Assembly: GCA_006386115.1 (NCBI GenBank)
Contig: VFIW01000173.1
Span: 1-61,453, forward strand
Reading direction: 5' to 3'
Length of the DNA stretch: 61,453 nucleotides
Source of the DNA: Globisporangium splendens
Taxonomy: Eukaryota; Oomycota; Peronosporomycetes; Pythiales; Pythiaceae
In this document: piece after piece, positions 52,767 through 61,453 of the stretch
How the letters are laid out: every line of letters begins with the position of its first letter
How positions within the stretch are numbered: position 1 is the stretch's first letter
The notes under the pieces: model-generated
Databases searched by the model: none
The model's input: the letters and a program-made list of their open reading frames with translations, nothing else
What the model was told of the DNA's origin: nothing
Position numbers and translations under genes: made by a program

Positions 52767-53096
52767 TCAAGGGCGAGCGTGAGTCACGCTGCCTCCAGTA
52801 CGAGCGTCAAGTTCCACCTCTGCGTGCTGCTGTGCTGTCCCAAACTGGTCCTCAGTCGCCGCGTCCACGTCTTCCAGATCCAATTCAAACTCAAAGTCCA
52901 AGTCGCCACTCTCGTCACCACCATACGCGTAGGCGACGTTGGGGTCACTGTTGCTACCGAACAAAGTCGGGTCCGACGTGGCAGCGTCCACCACAAAGGG
53001 GCTCCTGCTGAGTGTATCTCCGCCGACTTGGCCATGGAAGCGCAGCCGAGACGCCGGCGGCACCGCCACAAACAGCAGCAATCGAGTCCACGCCAT
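52767..53096 (-). CDS. Short secreted-type ORF, possibly the 5' exon of the SET-type gene
   Basis: Starts at ATG 53096 with MAWTRLLLFVAVPPASRLRF, a plausible signal or organelle-targeting peptide, followed by an Asp/Glu-rich stretch (SGDLDFEFELDLEDVDAATED). It ends at TGA 52767, 108 bp from the start of SET exon 2. A splice from just past this stop to 52659 is visible (AAAAG|GTGCGTG to CTGTAG), but the stop sits in the phase that would be needed. Either it is a separate small protein, or it is exon 1 with an unplaced intron or a frame error; a frame through ALDRFKR would fit the SET entry. Confidence 0.4.
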   Translation of the reverse strand: MAWTRLLLFVAVPPASRLRFHGQVGGDTLSRSPFVVDAATSDPTLFGSNSDPNVAYAYGGDESGDLDFEFELDLEDVDAATEDQFGTAQQHAEVELDARTGGSVTHARP

Positions 53097-55338
53097 CGTT
53101 TCCAGTTGTTGGTTCTCCAAGTCGTTCTCTTGATGCGAATTCGGAAATGAGCTCTTTGATTTGCCCCCTTTTTACGGAAAGATCGCGAAACGGCGCGGAT
53201 CTTTTTGATGAGGTCCCTAAATTAGGAAAAGATCAGCACTCTCAGCCAACTTGTGAGTAAGTACGCATGTAGATTTGGAGGCAACCTCATGCGCACTTTA
53301 TGCACTTGACCCGACGTCAGAAATAATAAAAGCGCAGTGCCACAAATCGGATCGCTGTGCTGAAGCGGCTTTCCTATACCAGTGCATATAACATTGTGAC
53401 ATCAAGAGTGCCTCTCTATTTTATTAGAGAGGTTTAGGAAAGCGAATTATACTAAATCATTATGTTCACAATCGCAGATCAACATAGTTACCATTGAAAA
53501 GGAGGTTTAGACGCTCCGTGACCATCTTTCAAGAGAAAGTATTCATTTTGAAGAGGTATTTCGTGATTTGTCAGCAGAATTATAAGCTGCCGATTATAAT
53601 CACGGTTTGAGCGAAAGATGGTCATGCGGGAGGCATTTCCCTCCAATAACCGATATACTCAATCATGTCTATTATAATCACGTTTCCTTCCTAAACATCA
53701 GCAGTATTACAATAGCAGTTGCAGCAGGCTCTGGAATGAACGGGGATCTCTGTTGACTTGAAAGATGAACCAAGCGCGTGTTTCTGGGGACGTGGAAAGG
53801 CAACACGCCAAAGGGAGCGAGTCCATTCCACATGTTGAGCTTCAACACAATCGAGATCTAGTGTAAATCTATACCTTTCATAAAACGATGCTATCGTGTT
53901 ATGCATATAAGAAGGTTGAGAATCAACAAGGTTTGAATGCTGCAGGAGCCCTCAAATTTTAATAAATGCTGGCACTCTGATAACGTTGAAGCCTTATAAA
54001 AAGTAATATCAGTCGGTCTCCCCAACCACACGGAAGGCTGCACCGATTTTTCTTGTAGTCGACCTGCCAATTGCTGAACGAAAATATCGAATATTACGAC
54101 TGCTGCGCACAGTATTCCACACGTCACACGTCGCATGGTGCTGGCGGTTGAAGTTGCGATGTGATGCAATGCTTGTTTAAAAAAGAGTTGGCGCATTGGC
54201 GCAGAGACCTCTGCAGCCATGTCCGCAGGCTTCTATGCAGAGTTGCTGTTGATTAAAAGAAGCTTCGATAACTCTTCGCAGGATCGTGTGGAATAGCGCA
54301 TGCCAATCTCGACTCTGGTTCTTTTCTTTCATGGGAGAACGGGGCATATGGCGGGCAGTTTAACAGACCAAGTGAGCTCCTGCTTTCATTTCAGTGTAGT
54401 GAGCAGGTATTCTTTATTCGATTTAGTCCATAAATCCATTATTCAAGGCTTTATTGTTTTCGTTATGTTGCGACTCCATATTTAGAACAACTATAATTCG
54501 ACAGCTGCTAATCTATAAAGGGAGGTTAAAGACGAAGACCACGTTTTCCCGGCACCAAAAGAGCAACCAACTTCGGTTGAAGCTTCCAGTACCTCTCATA
54601 GATGATACAGATCGAGTCTGCATCCAACGCGCTTTGCAGCATTCCAACCCATTCTCTATTACTAATACACTTTGAAATCGGATATTTGAAGTTCTTGGAC
54701 ACCTGCATTTGGTCTGCGAAAAGGGTCCATCTTTACACCTTTGACCGCACAACGCAACAGCGAGCAAATGCTGCTAGTGCACGCAGATAATTCATATGGA
54801 GCTGCCTCTGTGAACCCCCGTAGCTTCGTTTGTGCTCTCGTCCCTGCATGCGAGCGCAGGTTGCAACCTGCGCTCGTTAACGGGTTGCGCTTTTCCTCCG
54901 TCAGGACATCGGTCAAGACGCCAAGTGTGCTGTTTAGACGCATCTCCGAAGATGGGCCAAACTCAGAGGGTACGGTACCTTGATGGGGAGATGGGAGGAG
55001 CTGCTGTTTAGTGCGTGCACAACCTGACAGTGCAAGCGTTTTTCTCTTTTGCAGGTGCGTCCAGCGGCCGCGGCACATGCCGGCATGGCTCGAAGACAAG
55101 CACGGGGCAGGCGGGTGGGACATCAAGGTAAATGGGATTACGCGCACGTTCTCCCTTCCGTCTGTTATATTGTTTGAGGCAGCGCGACAGCAGTTGAGCG
55201 CAGCACGCATTTGCGTTTTCCAGTCGATAGCTGAAGCAGCAGCGGCGACCGATTGGAGAAAAGGACGAGAAGCACACACGCCGCGACGGTCGCAGTCGGC
55301 GATTCGCTTCCTTGTCATCGCCTGCATCGACGACGACG
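53097..55338. other. Intergenic region of 2.2 kb
   Basis: No convincing gene. It holds a possible foldback element (53432-53696), listed separately, and a perfect 8-bp hairpin CCTCTCTA-TTTTAT-TAGAGAGG at 53411-53432. The last few hundred bases should include the promoter and leader of the START-FYVE gene. Confidence 0.5.
53432..53696. repeat. Possible small foldback/MITE-like element
   Basis: The ends are imperfect inverted repeats: GTTTAGGAAAGCG at 53432 and its counterpart TTTCCTTCCTAAAC ending at 53696. Inside lies a second, perfect 12-bp inverted pair, TGACCATCTTTC (53519-53530) and GAAAGATGGTCA (53613-53624), plus a repeated ATTATAATCACG. The element is AT-rich, 265 bp and has no coding capacity. 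No target-site duplication was found, so the call is weak. Confidence 0.35.
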
Positions 55339-56912
55339 ATGAGAAAGTTCTCGTGCGACCGGTATTTCCCGCGCGAATTGGCGTTCTCGAGCGAAGAGAA
55401 AGCCCAGTACTTGCGGCTCGTGCAGCAGCTCGTGCACGAGACGCTCGACGAGTACGCCGAGTACCGCACCGTGCCGTACGACGCGACGTCGACAAAGCCG
55501 CTGTCGACGTCGGTGCTCGATCCGCTCGAATGGAAAGAAATGAATCGCAATGGCGGGCTCACGATCTACAAGGACTGCAAGAAACCGGGTGCGAAGACGA
55601 AGCCGAATCGCCAGAACCTGCGTCGTCCCGGGAGTGGCTACGACGTCATCGAGTCCAAGTGGCCGATCCCGACGATGCTCATGCTCGGTCACATCAGTGG
55701 CCGACTCCACGACACGATGTACGGCGCGTTTGTTGACTCGGACGACGGCTTCCGGTTGCGTTCGTCCTATTTAGACGACGACCTCGACGACATTAAGATC
55801 CTGCACAAATTTGAAGGCGCGAGCATCGACGATCCGTTCCGATTTTGCGGCATTGTCTGGTACGTGTACGGCCACAAACTCAGTCCGATCATGCGGCGGC
55901 GAGATAATGTACTGCTCGTTGCCATGGGCACGACGAGGTCGAGAGAAGGCGACCGCATAGGGTACCATGTCATGCACTCGGTGGATGTACCCACGCTGCG
56001 GCCGTTGACGCAATACAAGATCGAGCGCGCGTATGGCTCGATGGTGTTTGTGAAGCGCCAATGGGACGACCAACGCGTCGAGATGTTCCAGAAAGGCTTT
56101 TTCACGCTCATGGGTGACATTCCCGACTTTGCGATCAGCAATACTGTAATGAAGGGCATACTGCGTGCTGGGAACGCCACCGTGGAAGCGTCCTTGTCGA
56201 AGAAGTTGTATTGGATGATGCAAGACGCGGCGCGCGCGCGCAAGAGGAGGTACGTGTCATGGACTAACTTGCGCTTGTGTTAATGTCGATTCTGATCTCG
56301 ATCGTATACTTTTTTTCCTTTGTAGCTTCGAAATGAATGAATCCTTCGCAGATGTCGATACAGACGATGGCTTATGCGCAGGCGGTTGCAAGCGAAAACT
56401 CAATGCATCCAGCAGCAGAGGCACATGCAGAGTTTGCTACAAGGTAAATGTGAACAGAACTTCTTGACATGGACTTGTTGCAGCGGGATCTAAATGTTTT
56501 CGTTGTTATTCAATTTTTACCATTCAAGCGCGTGTGCTCGGATTGCAAAGTCGTGCGCAAGATCACGCTCGAAGCGACATTCGAGAGCGTATTGCAGAAA
56601 TCGCTTTGCTTTTGCTCCAGATGCGTGACTTTTTCGCGCAACACAAGCGCCTTGACAGTCGCGACGCGCGAATTTCTCGAGCAGGACTGCCAAGTTATGC
56701 TGTCGTCATTTAGATCCGTGCGCTCCGACGGCTCGACAGGTATGTGCAGACAGCAATCCTTTCCTGCTTCGTGCGTGGTGCTGTGAATGAGTCGGACGTT
56801 TTCGAATCGTTTTTTTGCTCGCATTTTAGAAGAATCCCATTATTCCCCAACAGATCCGACGACGTCATCACAGCCGCAACGCAAAGCGCATGTGCTCTGG
56901 CAACCTGAATGA
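55339..56912 (+). CDS. START-FYVE domain protein, four exons
   Basis: Exons 55339-56249, 56326-56443, 56529-56739 and 56854-56912 join in frame (432 residues) with GT-AG introns of 76, 85 and 114 bp. Residues 1-300 resemble the START lipid-binding fold of the large oomycete START-FYVE family: MRKFSCDRYFPREL start, LDEYAEYRTVPYD, a WPIPTMLMLGHISGRLHDTMYG helix and a C-terminal VEASLSKKLYWMMQDA helix. Exons 2-3 encode a FYVE-like zinc finger with CAGGCKRKL ... CRVCYKRVCSDCKV and later LCFCSRC. The start is ATG 55339, since the frame upstream begins only at TTG. Such proteins likely bind membrane lipids and phosphoinositides; the ligand here is unknown. Confidence 0.85.
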
Positions 56913-57510
56913 TACTCGGATCAAGAAGCGTGAGCGGAGAAGAGAAGAGACGGAGGAAGATACCCTGCTATCCAAAGGAAGAAGTGATGGAAGATCGCAA
57001 CAACCAAAGAAAGCGGATGCGGCACACGATCAGTGGAAATTCTGAGCCGCACTTTTGCGTTCTTTTTCGAGTGTTTGGAAAGGACAGACACACAGCCAAT
57101 TATACATTTCGTATAGTGCTAGGAGAGTGAGCGGATCCTTTGAGCCGTATCCGTGCAGAGAGAGAGACTCGTCGGCAAGCTCCACATGAAGAAGGTCTGT
57201 CTGGCACAAGGACAAGATGCATTTCAAGGAAAAAAGATCGCGCACGGATATAAATTTCTTATCCCGGCCATGTAAACTATCGCAATCTTCCCATGCTTTG
57301 TTTCCTTCCGAAACTAACCGAAAAAGAGCCAATAAAATACGGCCAAGTCAAACTGCAGTCGCGATCTTCGAACTGGCAGATCTACCTTCTCTCTCCGTAT
57401 AAGTACGCGAAGTAATTTATTCATGACCATCTTTCTTCCCCCCCTTTTTCCACACTAAAAAAAGCACTCACACAGAGCGAAAAGGACGAGCGAGAAAGCA
57501 CCGCAAAACC
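56913..57510. other. Intergenic region before the V-ATPase gene
   Basis: No gene seen. Polypyrimidine tracts (around 57431-57451) lie just upstream of the initiator at 57511. Confidence 0.5.
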
Positions 57511-57522
57511 GCTCATTCCGCT
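57511..57522 (+). promoter_or_regulatory. Oomycete initiator before the V-ATPase gene
   Basis: GCTCATTCCGCT matches the oomycete initiator consensus YTCATTYYNC exactly. It implies a transcription start near 57514 and a leader of about 240 bases. A second, weaker match (CTCATTCTAT) lies about 70 bases downstream. Confidence 0.6.
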
Positions 57523-57750
57523 TCGTTCGCGTCCGAGAAGAAGCCGCCGAGAGACGACGAGAGAGAGGAGAAAGCACTAGAGGCTCATTCTATAGCTCTA
57601 TCGCCTCTTCTCCAACTTCCGGCACTGTCCCTGCGAGAAAAGAAAGCACAAGAAGAGCTACGCTCGAAATCGTTTTTTTTTTGTTCCGCAAGTATTAGAC
57701 AACGACTGAGGGAGAGCGCGCGATCAAGCAACAAGAAACAAGCAGGCAGG

Positions 57751-60528
57751 ATGAAGTGGATGCGCTCGGAAGAGATGGAGTATATCTCCCTGATCGTGAA
57801 CGAGGACGCGGCGCACGACTGCGTGCAGAAGCTCGGCGACCTGGGTGTCATGGAGTTCACGGACTTGAACCCGGAGCTCACGCCCTTCCAGCGCCGCTAC
57901 GTGAGCTACATCAAGCGCTGCGACGAGATGGAGCGCAAGCTCCGCTACTTTGACAGCGAGCTGGCCAAGTTCAACATCACGCCCAAGTCCGCGGGCACGA
58001 TCGATCTGTTCCTCGCTGGCTCGGCGGATATCCGCTACGGGTCGCAGGACACCGCGGCGCGCGCGCTCGACACGCTCGAACGCATCCTTGAAGACAAGGA
58101 GCAGGAGCTCGTGCAGCTCAACACGATGCACGAGAAGCTGACGCGCGAGTACAACGAGCGCAAGGAGCTGCAAGAGATCATCTCGCGCGCCGGCGAGTTC
58201 TTTGAAATCGAGAGTGAGTGCTTTGATTATTGTACTGCTGTATAGAGATGATGTGTGATCACTAACCACATTGTACTATGTGCTATCTTCTATTCCCATG
58301 TAGTCCCTGAGGCGCAATCGCGACGTGCGTCGAGAAACTCGTCGCGCACGGGCTACAGCTTCAATTCGACGTCGTCAGGAAGTATGATGCAGCCAGGTGA
58401 CGAATCGGCGCTGCGGTTCCGCAACATCACTGGCGTCGTGCCCGCCGACGAGCGCCTCAAGTTTGAGCGCATGATCTTCCGTACGACGCGCGGCAACTGC
58501 TTTTCGCGCTTCTCACCCATTGAGGAGCTCATTGTGGACCCGGCGTCGGGAAACCCCGTGGAGAAGCACGCGTTTGTGATCTTCTTCCAGTCGACGTTCA
58601 TCGAGAGCAAGCTCCGCAAGATCTGCGATGCGTTCCATGCGCGTTTGTACACGCTACCGTCGATGGACGACCGCACAGCGATCGCGAACCTCATCCAGAG
58701 CAACAACGCGGAACTGAACCAGAGCAGCCACATTTTGCGTCGCAACCGTGAGAGCTGTGTGCTGCTGTGCCGCGATCTGGCGGAGAACCTCGAGTCGTGG
58801 AAATGGTCGGTGCTGCAGGAGAAGGCGACGTACCACACGCTCAACCAGTTCCGCTCGGATGTGAGTGGCATGCTGCGTGCTGAAGGCTGGGTGATCAAGT
58901 CGGCGCTTGAGAGCGTTCGTCGCGAAGTCACGCGCGCGCACAACGCCGACGACAAGTCGATGCCGTCGCTCGTGGACAAGGTGCCGAAGCCGTGGCCCGT
59001 GCCACCGACGTACTTCGAGACCAACAAGTTCACGGAAGCGTTCCAGGCGTTCGTGGAGACGTACGGGTGCCCTCGTTACCGCGAGATCAATCCGTCGGTG
59101 TTCACGGCTGTGACGTTCCCGTTCCTCTTCGGAGTCATGTACGGTGATATCGGTCACGGTTTCTGCGTACTGCTCTTTGGTTTGTACTTGATCATGACGG
59201 AGAAGCGCCTGGAACGCGGCAACTTGGGCGAGATGCTCACGTCGATCTACGGCGGCCGCTACATGCTGACGATGATGGGCGCGTTTGCGATCTACGCCGG
59301 GCTGATCTACAACGATTTCTTTTCGCTGTCGCTCAACCTGTTTGGCTCCAAGTTTGCGTACCCGGACTGTCTGGAAAGCGAGCACGTGGACACGAAGTGC
59401 GAGGCGCAATTCAAGATCAACGGCAAGATATCGTACGTGAATGCGACGGACGTCTCGGGCGGCGACAACGTGTACGGCTTTGGACTGGACCCGATCTGGA
59501 AGACGTCGGAGAACGAGTTGCTATTTTTCAACTCGTTCAAGATGAAATTGTCGGTGATCATTGGCATTTTCCAGATGACGTTCGGCATTTGCTTGAAGGG
59601 CATGAACGCGCTCTACTTCAAGGAGTACTCGACGTTCTTGTTTGACTTTGTGCCGCAGCTCGTGTTTGCACTGTCGCTGTTCTTCTACATGGTTGTGCTC
59701 ATCGTGATGAAGTGGTGCATCAACTGGACCGAGCGCATGGCTCACGAAGTGTGTCCGTACAACTTTGAGGGTCCACACACGGGCTGCCGTCCGCCGTCGC
59801 TCGTGAACACGCTGATCAACATTGCGCTGAACCCGTTCCAGGTCGACGACCCGATGTACGACGGCCAGCTGAAGACCCAGCAGACGCTGCTCACGTTTGC
59901 GTTCCTGTCGGTGCCCGCGATGCTCATTCTCAAGCCAATTTACCTCAAGTTCACGATGAGCCACTCGGCGCCGCCAGTGAGCCACCACGTCGACTACGAC
60001 GCAGAAGAATCGGAGCACATGCTGCCAGTCGCGAGCCATGGAGGAGGTGGTCACGGTCACGGCGGCCATGGCGAAGAGTTTGAGTTTGGCGAAGTGCTGA
60101 TCCACCAGGGCATTGAGACGATCGAGTTTGTGCTCGGCATGGTGTCGAATACGGCGTCGTACCTGCGTCTGTGGGCGTTGAGTCTGGCGCACTCGGGTGC
60201 GTTTTTGTATCATGCATCTATTGTATGAATATGTGAGACTGACTTCTGTTCGTTTATCTGTGTTGATACAGAATTGGCGACGGTGTTCTGGGAGAAGGCA
60301 ATGCTCTCGTCGATCAACAGCGACTCGTTCATCGCGATTTTCATCGGCTTTGCCGTGTTCGCGGCTGTGACGTTCGGCGTCATCCTCTCGATGGACGTGC
60401 TCGAGTGCTTTTTGCACGCGCTGCGTCTCCACTGGGTCGAGTTCCAGAACAAGTTCTACAAGGCGGACGGCCACAAGTTCCACCCGTTCTCGTTCAAGCA
60501 GACGATCAAGGACTCACAGGTCGAATAA
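57751..60528 (+). CDS. V-type proton ATPase subunit a (Vo sector), three exons
   Basis: Exons 57751-58213, 58304-60196 and 60272-60528 join in frame into an 870-residue protein, the normal size for subunit a (yeast Vph1/Stv1, animal ATP6V0A). The N-terminal half is the cytosolic domain (MKWMRSEEMEYISLIVNED start, LGDLGVMEFTDLNPE). The C-terminal half has about eight membrane helices, including PFLFGVMYGDIGHGF, and the motif SYLRLWALSLAHSELATVFW, whose arginine is the essential proton-pathway residue of the family. A His/Gly-rich luminal or cytosolic loop (GGGGHGHGGHGEE) precedes it. The protein couples ATP hydrolysis by V1 to proton transport and acidifies vacuoles and endosomes. The start is the first ATG downstream of the initiator at 57511. 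Introns are 90 and 75 bp. Confidence 0.95.
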
Positions 60529-60981
60529 GGCTCTTTATGCGCCTTTTAAAGAAAGGCACGAGGGCATGTCTGCACGATTGTAAGGAGAACGAACGCAGGG
60601 GGCTGGAGTTGGTTTTCTCTTTTTTCTCTCTTTTAATGCATTTCACTCACAAGAAGAAAGGTGTGCTTCTTTTTTCTTCGTAATCTGTGCGAATGCTGCG
60701 TTCTTGTGACTTGCATTTTTTAGGGTTGGATTTCTTTACCATTCATTATGTGGACGCACTCTCTTTCTTCCTATTGCTGCGAATATCCTCAGCATTTGCA
60801 TTGGCGGCTTTCGCTGCCACTCACGAGGACGCATCGGATTTCTTGGACGCCTTCTTCTCAAGAAGCCTACGAAAATGGCAAGAACGACCCACGCACGTCC
60901 ACAACTCAAACGTTAACAACAGACCATCACATCCGCATCAACGCAAGCAGTATGACCATATACAGCGCGTGTGCATGCGCA
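60529..60981. other. Intergenic region between convergent genes
   Basis: No gene seen. It contains the 3' UTRs of the V-ATPase gene and of the small membrane protein gene on the other strand, including T-rich tracts around 60610-60680. Confidence 0.5.
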
Positions 60982-61426
60982 TCAAGTAACTGGTGACAAC
61001 ACCACGTACAGTTGCTGGTATTCCTTGCGCAGGCGGCTCTGCGCACTCAGGTCTTCGATCCGCGCGAGCGCCATCGAGTCTGCGTAGAGGTACCCGGAGC
61101 CACCGCCAATGATCGCACCTCCGAGGATCGACACGAGCTGCACGCGGCGGTTGAACGGACCAAACGCTGCATCGCACACAAGCAAGCAGAGCGTGAGCGG
61201 ATATGAATATATGAATGTGCGCGTCATTTTTCAACCATTTCAGTCCAACGGCAAAGCACATACAGGTCACACCCGCAGCCACGACGGCGCCGATGCCCGC
61301 GCCGAAGGCCGAGTACTGCTCCAGATCGCTCTTGCGGCGGTCGAACCAGAGCTTCTCCTCCAGCGTCAGGCGCGCCGCGGGGCGCGGCTTCGCGGCGCCA
61401 TCGCTGCTACTGTCGTTGCCGCTCAT
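60982..61426 (-). CDS. Small two-helix membrane protein, two exons
   Basis: Exon 1 is 61426-61264 and exon 2 is 61166-60982, with a GTATGT donor and GATGCAG acceptor (97-bp intron), giving 115 residues. The start (MSGNDSSSDGAAKPRP) is Ser/Ala-rich and probably disordered. A charged helix (LTLEEKLWFDRRKSDLEQ) follows, then a Gly/Ala-rich hydrophobic stretch (FGAGIGAVVAAGV) and a second one (VSILGGAIIGGGSGYLYA), and finally a hydrophilic helix. Two Gly-zipper-like membrane helices suggest a small mitochondrial or endomembrane protein. I do not recognise a specific family. The gene begins only 27 bases from the window edge, so its promoter is not visible. Confidence 0.7.
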
Positions 61427-61453
61427 TGATGTCCGCTGATTGACGCACTTTTT

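Overview
The window is nuclear DNA of an oomycete, probably from the Phytophthora/Pythium/downy mildew group. Species cannot be fixed from the sequence. The case rests on short GT-AG introns of roughly 45-130 bp, an oomycete-type initiator (CTCATTCCGC) upstream of the V-ATPase gene, a START-FYVE protein, two neighbouring folate-biopterin-type transporters, a Crinkler-like N-terminus, and L1-like retrotransposons carrying an RNase H domain. No bacterial operons, phage genes, CRISPR arrays or convincing tRNA/rRNA genes were seen.

Left third (1-30.2 kb): gene-poor and rich in fast-evolving or mobile sequence. It has a four-finger C2H2 protein (1178-2035, minus), 5.5 kb without a convincing gene, an Asn/Ser/Thr-rich secreted or membrane glycoprotein gene broken by a one-nucleotide frameshift (7569-8680, minus), a decayed coding region (about 10.15-11.29 kb, minus), a Crinkler-like protein (11794-13083, minus) and a mucin-like secreted protein with a 30-bp minisatellite (16101-17009, minus). 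Two families of non-LTR retrotransposon fill the rest. LINE-A has one near-complete copy (about 19.74-29.86 kb), a 5'-truncated copy (13532-15108) with odd flanking pieces, and an 86-bp tail-only insertion with a target-site duplication (17492-17577). LINE-B has a 5'-truncated minus-strand copy (18712-19678) and a 157-bp fragment inserted, with a 15-16 bp target-site duplication, in ORF1 of the full-length LINE-A.

Right two thirds (30.2-61.4 kb): gene-dense housekeeping DNA. In order: an unrecognised multi-exon protein (30254-32812, plus), an MDP-1-type HAD phosphatase (32995-33636, minus), a 2,203-residue XMAP215/Dis1 TOG protein (34031-40642, minus) divergent from a six-exon Hook-family dynein adaptor (41064-44697, plus), two folate-biopterin-type transporters (44954-46744 and 48158-49951, minus), a SET/Rubisco-LSMT-type protein interrupted by an exact 83-bp tandem duplication (51200-52659, minus), a START-FYVE protein (55339-56912, plus), V-ATPase subunit a (57751-60528, plus) and a small two-helix membrane protein (60982-61426, minus). 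There is no operon logic. The only suggestive pairing is XMAP215 and Hook, two microtubule-linked genes sharing a promoter region of about 420 bp.

The strongest new signals are the nested LINE-B insertion with its duplication, the LINE-A tail-only insertion with its duplication, a second tail-only piece with almost the same 5' breakpoint, and a Crinkler-like N-terminus joined to a possible DNA-binding domain. Several genes also carry small frame breaks that could be biological or assembly errors.
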